The position numbers were made by a program, and so were the translations under genes. Positions 36,170 to 43,667 of a stretch of DNA of 64,000 nt are shown here, one piece after another. Location of the stretch: positions 28,723-92,722 of the forward strand of contig DXYB01000003.1 in NCBI GenBank assembly GCA_019416065.1, given 5' to 3'. The DNA is from Acidaminococcus sp. Its GTDB lineage: Bacteria > Bacillota > Negativicutes > Acidaminococcales > Acidaminococcaceae. Every line of letters starts with the position of its first letter. Position 1 is the first letter of the stretch. The notes beneath the pieces were generated by a model that saw only the letters and a program-made list of their open reading frames with translations, made no database searches and had not been told where the DNA came from.

Positions 36170-36721
36170 TTATTTTTCACCAAAATATCTAGCCAGCAGG
36201 CCATCAAAAGCACGACCATGACGGGCTTCGTCTTTAGCCATTTCGTGCACAGTGTCATGGATAGCATCGTAACCCAATTTTTTGGCCAGGGTTGCAATTT
36301 CTTTCTTACCAGCGCATGCGCCTTGTTCAGCAGCGGCACGCAGTTCCAGATTTTTCTTGGTGCTGTCGGTGACCACTTCGCCCAAAAGTTCCGCAAACTT
36401 GCTGGCATGTTCAGCTTCCTCAAACGCAAACCGTTTGTAGGCTTCGGCGATTTCAGGATAGCCTTCCCGGTCTGCTACACGGCTCATAGCCAGGTACATA
36501 CCTACTTCAGAGCATTCACCAGTGAAGTTTTGACGCAGGCCTTCCAGTACTCTTTCATCCACGCCCTTAGCCACACCGACCACATGCTCATCAGCGTATT
36601 CCTTTACGCCATCCTTCAGTTCATCGAATTGTTCTTTCGGAGCGCCACATTGCGGGCATTTTTCCGGAGCTTCTTCACCTTCATACACATAACCACAAAC
36701 TCTGCAAATAAATTTTTTCAT
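36170..36721 (-). CDS. Reverse rubrerythrin
   Basis: Non-heme iron peroxidase used by anaerobes against H2O2 and O2. The 183 residues have the rubredoxin domain first (Cys6, Cys9, Cys22, Cys25), then the ferritin-like four-helix domain with E-x-x-H motifs (EEAEHASKF, DEARHGRAF). Standard rubrerythrin has the opposite order. The type is known from clostridia, where it is strongly induced by oxygen. It has its own promoter and a Fur/PerR-like box. Confidence 0.95.
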   Translation of the reverse strand: MKKFICRVCGYVYEGEEAPEKCPQCGAPKEQFDELKDGVKEYADEHVVGVAKGVDERVLEGLRQNFTGECSEVGMYLAMSRVADREGYPEIAEAYKRFAFEEAEHASKFAELLGEVVTDSTKKNLELRAAAEQGACAGKKEIATLAKKLGYDAIHDTVHEMAKDEARHGRAFDGLLARYFGEK

Positions 36722-36785
36722 AATTAATTCCTCCTCTTGAATTCACTTTTTTCCTTCTGCGCAATTTTGAAGGAAAAATCTTAGT

Positions 36786-36800
36786 TGATAATTATTATTG
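36786..36800 (-). promoter_or_regulatory. Fur/PerR-type box upstream of reverse rubrerythrin
   Basis: TGATAATTATTATTG fits the 7-1-7 Fur-family consensus TGATAATNATTATCA at all but two positions. It sits downstream of the -10, where bound repressor would block transcription. PerR is the natural candidate given the target gene. Confidence 0.65.
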
Positions 36801-36819
36801 TTTATCTCTTACAGTTGTT

Positions 36820-36847
36820 ATTATAGCAGGTTTCACTAAAAATGCAA
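36820..36847 (-). promoter_or_regulatory. Promoter of reverse rubrerythrin
   Basis: TTGCAT, 16-bp spacer, TATAAT on the minus strand. Confidence 0.78.
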
Positions 36848-36897
36848 GCATTTTTTAAGAATTATTTTTAATTAGGAATAGCTAATTAAAAATATAG

Positions 36898-36927
36898 GAA
36901 AAAAGCGCCTTTTTAGGCGCTTTTTTC
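36898..36927. terminator. Terminator of argC, potentially bidirectional
   Basis: AGCGCC/GGCGCT stem with a T-rich loop, flanked by A-run and T-run; about 30 bases after the argC stop. Confidence 0.88.
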
Positions 36928-36953
36928 CTACGAAGTTAGTCTGCTTTATAAAG

Positions 36954-37877
36954 TTATAGATCAAGCCCTGTCTCCGGCTTAAGTCCCAAGGCCCAATTCA
37001 TGTTCTCAATGGCTGCTCCACTGGCTCCTTTACCTAAATTATCAAATTGAGCAGACACGGTAAAACGTTCCCCGTTACCACAAACATAAATGCGCAGAGA
37101 ATCTTTACCGGATAAAGTATTGGACCCTAGCATTTTAGGCTGTTCATCATTTTCCATCACCCGGATAAAGGGCTGTGAACCATAGAAATCCATATAAAGC
37201 TTGCGAATTGCCGCAAGGGACAGTCCAGTTGTATTTTCAAACCCAGCTGTTACCAACATCCCAGCATAATAGGGTGCGACAATAGGAAGAAAGATGGGAG
37301 TTTTATCAAGCGTCGCATATTTCACGATTTCCGGCAGATGCTTATGTTGCTGGGTGGTGGCATAAATTCGGGGTGCATCTAGTTCCGAATCATGCAAATG
37401 CTCATATTCATTAATCATCTTTTTGCCGCCGCCAGAATAGCCAGTAAGACTGGTGAGTGTGTACTGGCCATCTTTTGGAATAATCCCATTTTGCACTAGC
37501 GGCGCCAGCACAGCAATGGAGCCAGTAGCATGGCAGCCAGGGTTAGCAATGCGGGTACTGGTTTGCACCTTGTGGAGATATTCTGGTCCTAGTTCAGGGA
37601 ACCCATAGGCCCAAGCGGGATCACAGCGGAAGGCCGTTGACGTATCAATGATTTTGGTCTGACAGGCTTTAGCTGCTTCGGCAATTTCCTGTGAAGCCGC
37701 ATCGGGCAGACACAAAAAGGCCACATCCGCCTGGTCAATTTTTTCCAGCCGGGCCGCTACATCTTTACGTTTATTTTCGCTGATTGTTAAAAGCTCTATA
37801 TCGTTCCGCTGTTTCAGCCTACCGGCCAGCCGCAGCCCGGTCGTTCCTTCTCCGCCATCAATGAACACTTTGACCAT
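36954..37877 (-). CDS. argC: N-acetyl-gamma-glutamyl-phosphate reductase (type 2)
   Basis: NADPH-dependent reductase, third step of arginine synthesis. VFIDGGEGTTGLRLAGRL is the nucleotide-binding start; NPGCHATG holds the catalytic Cys. The protein is of the shorter type 2 class with 307 residues from the ATG at 37877, which is the start that fits the family; an open extension of 31 codons upstream has no support. No other arginine gene is adjacent, which is unusual for argC, normally next to argJ/argB. Confidence 0.92.
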   Translation of the reverse strand: MVKVFIDGGEGTTGLRLAGRLKQRNDIELLTISENKRKDVAARLEKIDQADVAFLCLPDAASQEIAEAAKACQTKIIDTSTAFRCDPAWAYGFPELGPEYLHKVQTSTRIANPGCHATGSIAVLAPLVQNGIIPKDGQYTLTSLTGYSGGGKKMINEYEHLHDSELDAPRIYATTQQHKHLPEIVKYATLDKTPIFLPIVAPYYAGMLVTAGFENTTGLSLAAIRKLYMDFYGSQPFIRVMENDEQPKMLGSNTLSGKDSLRIYVCGNGERFTVSAQFDNLGKGASGAAIENMNWALGLKPETGLDL

Positions 37878-37917
37878 AGAGGCATCCCTCGTTTCTTGTA
37901 CTTTTTTGAGTAGGTTT

Positions 37918-37926
37918 ATTATAGCA
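37918..37926 (-). promoter_or_regulatory. Extended -10 promoter of argC
   Basis: TGCTATAAT on the minus strand, about 40 bases before the start codon; no clear -35. Confidence 0.5.
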
Positions 37927-37945
37927 TACTGAAGGAAAAAATAAA

Positions 37946-37989
37946 GGTATAACCATACAAATTTACGCATTTATTTGTATGGTTATACC
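37946..37989 (-). terminator. Long inverted repeat, likely terminator of the P1B ATPase operon
   Basis: A perfect 17-bp inverted repeat (arm GGTATAACCATACAAAT) with a 10-base loop begins 13 bases after the ATPase stop codon and is followed on the minus strand by TTTATTTTTT. The stem is AT-rich, but length and tail suit an intrinsic terminator. It is also just upstream of the argC promoter. Confidence 0.7.
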
Positions 37990-38001
37990 GCTTTTATACG
38001 T

Positions 38002-39912
38002 TTATACTTTTTCTACGAACAAACAGCGCATCGCATTCATCACGGCAAGGATCAATACACCCGTGTCAGCAAAAATAGCAAACCACAAGTTGATCATCCC
38101 AAAAGCACCTAAGATAAGGCTTGCCACTTTGATCCCGATGGCAAAGACGATGTTCTGGTAGACAATGCCGATGCATTTCCGGGCAATGCGAATGGCCTTG
38201 CTGACTTTCAAGGGATCGTCATCCATCAGCACCACATCTGCTGCCTCAATAGCAGCATCACTGCCCAGGGCGCCCATGGCAATCCCAATATCTGCCAAAG
38301 AAAGGACAGGGGCATCATTAATGCCATCGCCCACAAAAGCTACCTTATCCCCCGATGCTTTTTCCTGTAGCAAACTTTCTACCTTTTGTACCTTTCCTTC
38401 CGGTAAAAGGTCGCTGTACACCTGCTGGATACCTAACTGGGATGCCACGGCTTCGGCGGTCTTTTGGGCATCGCCGGTTAGCATAATCACCTGCTTCACG
38501 CCCGCTTTATAAAGCGCCGCTATCGCTTGTTTTGCATGGGGTTTGATTCGGTCGGAAATGAGAATATGGCCTGCGTAGACACCATCTATAGCCAGATGCA
38601 CCAGTGTCCCCACCATATGGCAGGGGATGGCCTTTATGCCTAGGGATTCCATCAGTTTACTGTTACCTGCCGCCACAGTATGACCATCTACCTTAGCAAT
38701 AACTCCCTTGCCGCTGTATTCCTGGATCTCTCTTACCCGAGAACGATCCAGCCGCTTTCCGCTGGCTTCCTGCAAGGATTTACTGATCGGGTGACTGGAA
38801 GCACTTTCTGCCAGTGCCGCAATTTCCAGCAACGTTTTTTCTTCAATGGTATGATGATGAATCCCCGCCACCTGAAATACGCCCTGTGTTAATGTCCCGG
38901 TTTTATCCATCACCACATACGCGGTATGCGCCAGGGTTTCCATATAATTAGAACCCTTGATTAAAATCCCATTACGACTGGCGCCGCCAATCCCCGCAAA
39001 AAAGCTGAGAGGAATGGACAGTACCAATGCACAGGGACAGCTCACTACTAAAAAAAGTAACCCTCGGTAGAGCCACTGCCCCCACAAGGGTGCCAGTCCC
39101 CATACGGTCATCCGCACAAGGGGCGGTACAAGAAAAAGCAGCAAGGCACTGCCGCAAACCGCCGGCGTATAATAGCGAGCAAACTTAGAGATAAAGATTT
39201 CGCTCTTAGCCTTTCGGCTGCTGGCATCCTCTACCAGTTCCAAAATCTTGCTGACGGTAGATTCCCCAAATTCCTTGGTAGTACGGATGGTAATGAGACC
39301 ACTGCGATTGATGCAGCCGCTAATGACTTCGTCCCCCTTCCCGACTTCTCGTGGCAAACTCTCTCCGGTAAGGGCTGCTGTATCAAGAGTGGAATGACCT
39401 TGTAGCACAATGCCGTCAATGGGTACCTTTTCCCCTGGCTGTACGATAATTTCCGTTCCCACTACCACATCGTCCGGATCCACTTTGACCAGTTTTCCGT
39501 CTTGCTGCACATTGGCATAATCTGGGCGGATATCCATCAGTTCGCTGATATTGCGGCGGCTCTTATCCACTGCATAGTCTTCAAAAAGTTCCCCGATCTG
39601 GTAAAAGAGCATGACAGCCACGGCTTCCGCATAGTCTGCATTCCGATATATACCTAAACCAAAGGCTCCGGCACTCGCCACTGCCATAAGAAAGTTTTCA
39701 TCCAGTACCCGGCCCTTTTGGATATTTTTTAAGGCCTTTCCCAGAATATCATAGGCGATGACAAGGTAAGCGATAAGATAAGGAATCAGGTACATTACCC
39801 GTTCCGAAGTGCTCGCGGCCTCTCCGCTAAAGTGCTCTGGCATAAAGCTAGCCACAATCACAAGCAGGGCAGAAATGGCAATTCGTGCCACCATCTTCTT
39901 GTTGGCGTCCAT
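38002..39912 (-). CDS. P1B-type heavy-metal ATPase (Zn/Cd/Co/Pb type)
   Basis: Membrane pump exporting soft divalent metals. Of 636 residues, TGES (182-185) is the actuator motif, SCPC (291-294) the transmembrane metal site, DKTGT with Asp336 the phosphorylation site, and SSHPISKS carries the HP dipeptide typical of P1B pumps. GDGINDAPVL closes the ATP-binding hinge, and an Asp in the last helices (IFADTG) supports the Zn/Cd (P1B-2) class. There is no N-terminal HMA domain; that domain is encoded by the small gene just upstream. Together with the divergent ArsR gene this forms a metal-efflux unit. Confidence 0.94.
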   Translation of the reverse strand: MDANKKMVARIAISALLVIVASFMPEHFSGEAASTSERVMYLIPYLIAYLVIAYDILGKALKNIQKGRVLDENFLMAVASAGAFGLGIYRNADYAEAVAVMLFYQIGELFEDYAVDKSRRNISELMDIRPDYANVQQDGKLVKVDPDDVVVGTEIIVQPGEKVPIDGIVLQGHSTLDTAALTGESLPREVGKGDEVISGCINRSGLITIRTTKEFGESTVSKILELVEDASSRKAKSEIFISKFARYYTPAVCGSALLLFLVPPLVRMTVWGLAPLWGQWLYRGLLFLVVSCPCALVLSIPLSFFAGIGGASRNGILIKGSNYMETLAHTAYVVMDKTGTLTQGVFQVAGIHHHTIEEKTLLEIAALAESASSHPISKSLQEASGKRLDRSRVREIQEYSGKGVIAKVDGHTVAAGNSKLMESLGIKAIPCHMVGTLVHLAIDGVYAGHILISDRIKPHAKQAIAALYKAGVKQVIMLTGDAQKTAEAVASQLGIQQVYSDLLPEGKVQKVESLLQEKASGDKVAFVGDGINDAPVLSLADIGIAMGALGSDAAIEAADVVLMDDDPLKVSKAIRIARKCIGIVYQNIVFAIGIKVASLILGAFGMINLWFAIFADTGVLILAVMNAMRCLFVEKV

Positions 39913-39932
39913 GATGATCCCTTTCTAGTTAC

Positions 39933-40151
39933 TTAGCAGAAGATCTTACAATCATCATCCACCCGCGCCACATTCTCCTTACACCGTTGCATAACCTCTT
40001 GAGGATCTACGCCATTTTCAAAAGTGACGTTTAACTTTAACAGCATAAAATTCAGTACGGCGTCCTTAACCCCAGTAGTTGCTTTTACCGCTTCTTCCAT
40101 TTTAGCTGCACAATTAGCACAATCCACATCCACTTTATAACTTTTCTTCAT
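39933..40151 (-). CDS. Free-standing HMA heavy-metal-binding protein
   Basis: The 72-residue protein is a single ferredoxin-like HMA domain with CxxC in VDCANCAAKME. It could serve as a metal chaperone or as the detached N-terminal domain of the ATPase that follows 20 bases downstream. DCANC with a preceding Asp is common in Zn/Cd-type HMA domains. The C terminus has a further Cys pair (DDDCKIFC). Start at ATG 40151 after GGAGGG. Confidence 0.9.
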   Translation of the reverse strand: MKKSYKVDVDCANCAAKMEEAVKATTGVKDAVLNFMLLKLNVTFENGVDPQEVMQRCKENVARVDDDCKIFC

Positions 40152-40203
40152 AATTGATCCCTCCGTTTTCAATTAAAGTTTTATTTAATTATTTACTGCT
40201 TAT

Positions 40204-40232
40204 TTTATACTCTTTTTCGTTAAGATAGTCAA
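40204..40232 (-). promoter_or_regulatory. Promoter of the HMA-ATPase operon
   Basis: TTGACT, 17-bp spacer, TATAAA on the minus strand. The 200-bp divergent region is AT-rich; I could not single out a convincing ArsR operator. Confidence 0.75.
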
Positions 40233-40312
40233 TAGAAAGGAATAAGTTCTGAAAATTCTTTTATCATAGATAAATTAATGTTTAACCCTTTACACTTTTA
40301 TCATAATTTTCT

Positions 40313-40343
40313 TTGCAAATCATCCAGGTATCCATGGTATAAT
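40313..40343 (+). promoter_or_regulatory. Promoter of the ArsR-type regulator gene
   Basis: TTGCAA, 19-bp spacer, TATAAT at 40338-40343. Confidence 0.6.
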
Positions 40344-40372
40344 GAATAGAATTTATCAATGGAGGGATTTCC

Positions 40373-40750
40373 ATGGAATCCAATCAGGTCAAACTGCCCC
40401 ACAATCATGGGGAAAGCAGCAGCCTGCTGGAACACATGCCGACCGATCGTAAATTTGCCACGGTCTCCAGATTGTTCAGCAGCCTGTCTGACAGCAGCCG
40501 GATCAAACTCTTCTGGTACTTGTGTCATTTTGAGGAATGCGTGATCAACCTCTCGGCACTGATGCACATGTCCAGCCCGGCGCTCAGCCACCATCTGAAG
40601 GTCTTAAAGGAAAAAGGCCTCATCACCAGTCGTCGTCGTGGCAAGGAAATGTACTACTTTGCTACCGACTCAGAAGAAGCCCGGTTACTCCACCACATGA
40701 TCGAACTCTTAATCGACATCACCTGTCCGGAGCCCCCTGCCGTCCTGTGA
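40373..40750 (+). CDS. ArsR/SmtB-family metal-responsive repressor
   Basis: Winged-helix dimer expected to repress the divergent HMA-ATPase operon until metal binds. The 125 residues contain the recognition helix SSPALSHHLKVLKEKGLI. Possible metal ligands are Cys51 and Cys56 (CHFEECVINL, at the alpha-3 site used by CadC/ArsR) and Asp/His residues in the last helix (DSEEARLLHHMIE, alpha-5 site used by SmtB/CzrA). The N terminus has a His cluster (PHNHGE). Start ATG after GGAGGG. Zn or Cd is the likely inducer, by inference. Confidence 0.92.
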   Translation: MESNQVKLPHNHGESSSLLEHMPTDRKFATVSRLFSSLSDSSRIKLFWYLCHFEECVINLSALMHMSSPALSHHLKVLKEKGLITSRRRGKEMYYFATDSEEARLLHHMIELLIDITCPEPPAVL

Positions 40751-40760
40751 AAGGACAAGA

Positions 40761-40811
40761 AAGCACCCCTGATAGTGTGGACATGTGTCCACGCTATCAG
40801 GGGTGCTTTTT
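40761..40811. terminator. Strong bidirectional terminator between arsR-type gene and hydE-like gene
   Basis: A stem of about 20 bp (AAGCACCCCTGATAG with its complement, inner GTGGAC/GTCCAC) with a 4-base loop, T-run on the right and A-run on the left. It overlaps the stop codon of the minus-strand gene. Confidence 0.93.
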
Positions 40812-41859
40812 AATTAAATCTTTTTCTAATCATCTTACTGCTAAGCATAGAATCTCCCCGTCCTGGCGTAAGGGCATAGCCATAGCTTTTCAGAAAACGG
40901 TACTGCACTTCTATCGTATGTAGCAAATTTTTTCGGGATTGGTTTTGGAGATCTCCGGCAGCAGCAGATGGTTCCATAGGCATGCGGATCACGTTGGCGC
41001 CGCTTTGAATACTGAGCAGCTGACCACGAGTATGAATGCGTCGGATTTCCCACGGCACAGCGATATTGGCATGGGGATACAAAATCCGAAGTACGGCTAT
41101 GAGGCGTAAATATTCTTCTAGCGGCGCTTTGTTTCCCTGCCGGAACGGGGTGCCCGTCTGAGGGCAAAATGGAGTGAGCGTCAGACTCTGGGGATGCAAT
41201 TCCGAAACAAGGGTAAGATCCCGCAATAGATGCTCGGCTTCCTCCCCCGGTGCTCCTACTAAAAAACCGGTATCCACTTCATACCCTAATTCTTTCAGAT
41301 CATTTAAGCAAGTAATTTTGGTGGACAGTACCCGCCGCGGTGCGTGAAGCCTAGAAAAATGCAACGGATCTGCCGTAACAAAGCTCAAGGTATAACGCTC
41401 TGCTCCGCTGCGCATAAGCCTCTGATAGGACAGGTGATTGCGCTCTCCCACAGCAAGACCAATGGCACAGTCAGGAAATTCCTTTTTCAAATTAGTAAGG
41501 ATATTGCACAAAATCATATCCGTATAATAAGGATCCTGCCCACCGCTTAAGATGAAAGAGTGGATGCCCAGCTCGTAACCTTGGTGGCAAGCGCCTTTGA
41601 TTTGTTCCCAGTTCAAGCGAAAGCGTTCCAGTTCCCGATTTTCCGCACGTCGTTCGCAAAAAAGGCAGTTTTCCGGGCAGTGGTTGGTAAATTGCAGCGT
41701 TCCCTGGAACCAGACCTGGTTGTGAAAAAGAGTCCGCAATACTTCCTGCGCTGTGAGGAAAAGCTTGTTTCGAAGCGCCCCATTTTCGGTTAAAAGGAGT
41801 TCTTTCATCTCCTCGTCCGTGAGGACTCCGTACTCCTTGAGTTTATCCACCAGATCCAC
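40810..41859 (-). CDS. Radical SAM protein, HydE-like ([FeFe]-hydrogenase maturase)
   Basis: The 349-residue protein has the radical-SAM motif CPENCLFC (Cys61, Cys65, Cys68) and the GGQDP segment typical of the HydE/BioB/PylB group, followed by a TIM-barrel and a C-terminal region (PGRGD) matching HydE-type proteins. HydE builds the dithiomethylamine-containing subcluster of [FeFe]-hydrogenase. H2-evolving glutamate fermenters need this. No hydF or hydG lies nearby, so a HydE paralogue of other function cannot be excluded. The start is GTG after AAGGA. It has a near-perfect promoter and is monocistronic. Confidence 0.78.
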   Translation of the reverse strand: MDLVDKLKEYGVLTDEEMKELLLTENGALRNKLFLTAQEVLRTLFHNQVWFQGTLQFTNHCPENCLFCERRAENRELERFRLNWEQIKGACHQGYELGIHSFILSGGQDPYYTDMILCNILTNLKKEFPDCAIGLAVGERNHLSYQRLMRSGAERYTLSFVTADPLHFSRLHAPRRVLSTKITCLNDLKELGYEVDTGFLVGAPGEEAEHLLRDLTLVSELHPQSLTLTPFCPQTGTPFRQGNKAPLEEYLRLIAVLRILYPHANIAVPWEIRRIHTRGQLLSIQSGANVIRMPMEPSAAAGDLQNQSRKNLLHTIEVQYRFLKSYGYALTPGRGDSMLSSKMIRKRFN

Positions 41860-41897
41860 AGCGTTACATCCTTTCTGCTTAAATACTTTCTTGTTTC

Positions 41898-41925
41898 ATT
41901 ATATAGGTTGCACATTTTCTGTCAA
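41898..41925 (-). promoter_or_regulatory. Consensus promoter of the hydE-like gene
   Basis: Perfect TTGACA and TATAAT hexamers with a 16-bp spacer on the minus strand. Confidence 0.9.
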
Positions 41926-41974
41926 GCATTTTGGAATTCCCCCCTGGAAAGCTTTGGGGGTTACTAATAGTAAA

Positions 41975-42004
41975 AGACCCCGGGAGGATAAGATCTCAGG
42001 GTCT
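41975..42004 (-). terminator. Terminator after the 36-residue peptide gene
   Basis: AGACCC/GGGTCT with an inner GAG/CTC-type pairing, followed by TTTACT on the minus strand, just after the small gene's stop codon. Confidence 0.7.
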
Positions 42005-42011
42005 TGTCATT

Positions 42012-42122
42012 CTATTTCTTTTTCTTTTTCGCCTGACGGCGGGCCAGGGCTGCCAGCTGCTGCTTAATTTTCTTTTGTTCTGCGGACTTACTGTCCCCAT
42101 TTCGTTTTCCAAACTTTCCCAT
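42012..42122 (-). CDS. Small basic protein of 36 residues
   Basis: A short frame starts MGKFGKRNGDSKSAEQ and ends ARRQAKKKKK, with 14 Lys/Arg in 36 residues and no hydrophobic segment. An AAGG-type ribosome-binding site precedes the ATG, and a terminator follows the stop closely, both of which support a real gene. It lies 78 bases after the YfcC carrier gene on the same strand. Its charge suggests RNA or ribosome binding, but no function is known to me. Confidence 0.6.
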   Translation of the reverse strand: MGKFGKRNGDSKSAEQKKIKQQLAALARRQAKKKKK

Positions 42123-42200
42123 GAAATAATCCCTTCTTCCCTTATGTAGGCTCAACACTAAGCTTGTTGTTCTCTTAGTCGGGGCGCTCTCATTGTTGCA

Positions 42201-43640
42201 TTAAAAGGGTCCTAACTGCGTTGCTCCAGCATACCACATCACGCCAAAGGCAAAAATCCATTCCAGCGCCAGCAGTGGAAACGCAAATTTCCACCATTTG
42301 CGAATCGGTACGCCAGCAATACTAAGAACCGTCATGGTCGTCCCACTGGCCGGAGTAATCATATTGGTGAAGGCATCCCCCATTTGAAATGCCAGCACCG
42401 CAGACTGCCGTGTCATCCCTACCAAATCTGCTAAAGGAGCCATAATTGGCATGGTTACCGCCGCCTGACCGCTTCCAGAAGGGATCACCAGATTGATAAT
42501 GTCCTGAATCATAAACATCCCAAATCCCAGCAAGGAATGGGGGAACAAATTAAGTGCAGACGACAGATAGAAAACGATGGTATCAATGATTTTACTGTTT
42601 GTCATTAAAATAGTGACACCACGGCACAATCCCACCATAATACAGGGCAATGCCATATTTTCCACCCCACCAATAAAGGCTTTGGCAAAGGCATTGGCGC
42701 TAAGGCGTCCTACCAATCCGGCAAATACCGCCATCATTAAGAATAGGGCCGCTAATTCGTCCATATAGAAACCAAATTTGACAACGCCCACCAAAATGGC
42801 AATAATTGTAACACCAAACCCGGCCATAATAATCTTATGCCGCCCGTTCATGGTCACCAGCACATTCTCGTCCAAGCCTTGGGTTGCGGTTTTTCTCCGT
42901 TCTGCATCATATTCGTACATAAAGCTTTTTTCTGGATGTTTTTTGATCATACGGGCATAAAAATACGTATAGACTACTCCCATAATGATCAGAAGGACCA
43001 ACATAACCAGCCGTACCTGAATTCCGGAAAACATAGGAAGTCCCGAAATGCTTTGCGCCACACCCACCGTAAAGGCATTGGTAACACCGGCACCGTAACC
43101 ACCGCTTACAGCAACAAGGGGTAATGACACTGCTACGATGGAATCAAAGCCAAGAGCAAAACTGACGCTCATCAAAAGCGGCACAAAGGCAATAAATTCT
43201 TCACTGCAACCAGCAAAAGCACTGAGACAGGTAAAGATCGTGAGAACCACTGGAATCATCAGCAGTTCCCGCCCTTTCATTTTATTCACTACGTGGCCTA
43301 ACGCCGCATGAATGCTTCCTGTAGCAGCCAACACGTTTAATGCCCCGCCAATGATCATCAAAAAGCCAACGATACTGGCAGCTCCTTTAATACCCTGGGG
43401 AACTGCCATAAATAGATCAAAAAAGCTGGCCGGGTGCCTGGCAACAAAATGAAAGGATTCTGGATCCACCACCATACGCCCGCTGGTAGCATCCTTCACC
43501 CGATCAAATACGCCGGACGGAATAATCCAAGTCGCAATAGCGGTAATGATTAAGATAAAGCCGATAATAATAATCGGGCTGGGAACACTTAATTTTTTAT
43601 TCTGGCTCTTAGCCCCATTTGTATTGTTTTGTTCTGTCAT
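42201..43640 (-). CDS. YfcC-family (DcuC-like) membrane transporter
   Basis: The 479-residue protein has about 12 hydrophobic segments. VPSPIIIIGFILIITAIATWIIPSG, here cut to its start, is the usual YfcC entry helix, and IPSGSGQAAVTMPIMAPLADL plus ITPASGTTM are the repeated re-entrant motifs of the DcuC/AbgT-like superfamily. Substrates in this family include C4-dicarboxylates, arginine/ornithine and peptides. It follows the M20 peptidase gene by 27 bases, so it probably imports that enzyme's substrate, or a product is exchanged. A glutamate-containing peptide or amide would suit a glutamate fermenter, by inference. Confidence 0.88.
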   Translation of the reverse strand: MTEQNNTNGAKSQNKKLSVPSPIIIIGFILIITAIATWIIPSGVFDRVKDATSGRMVVDPESFHFVARHPASFFDLFMAVPQGIKGAASIVGFLMIIGGALNVLAATGSIHAALGHVVNKMKGRELLMIPVVLTIFTCLSAFAGCSEEFIAFVPLLMSVSFALGFDSIVAVSLPLVAVSGGYGAGVTNAFTVGVAQSISGLPMFSGIQVRLVMLVLLIIMGVVYTYFYARMIKKHPEKSFMYEYDAERRKTATQGLDENVLVTMNGRHKIIMAGFGVTIIAILVGVVKFGFYMDELAALFLMMAVFAGLVGRLSANAFAKAFIGGVENMALPCIMVGLCRGVTILMTNSKIIDTIVFYLSSALNLFPHSLLGFGMFMIQDIINLVIPSGSGQAAVTMPIMAPLADLVGMTRQSAVLAFQMGDAFTNMITPASGTTMTVLSIAGVPIRKWWKFAFPLLALEWIFAFGVMWYAGATQLGPF

Positions 43641-43667
43641 CCTGTAAACTCCCCTTTTGGTTCTGCG

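Noticed and set aside
37946..37989. ArgR operator in front of argC
   Set aside because: The 17-bp inverted repeat is longer than an ARG box, does not match its consensus, and sits right after the ATPase stop with a T-rich tail, so a terminator is preferred.
40810..41859. Biotin synthase or PylB
   Set aside because: The same radical-SAM subgroup, but the GGQDP and C-terminal PGRGD segments and the overall layout fit HydE better; no biotin or pyrrolysine genes are nearby.
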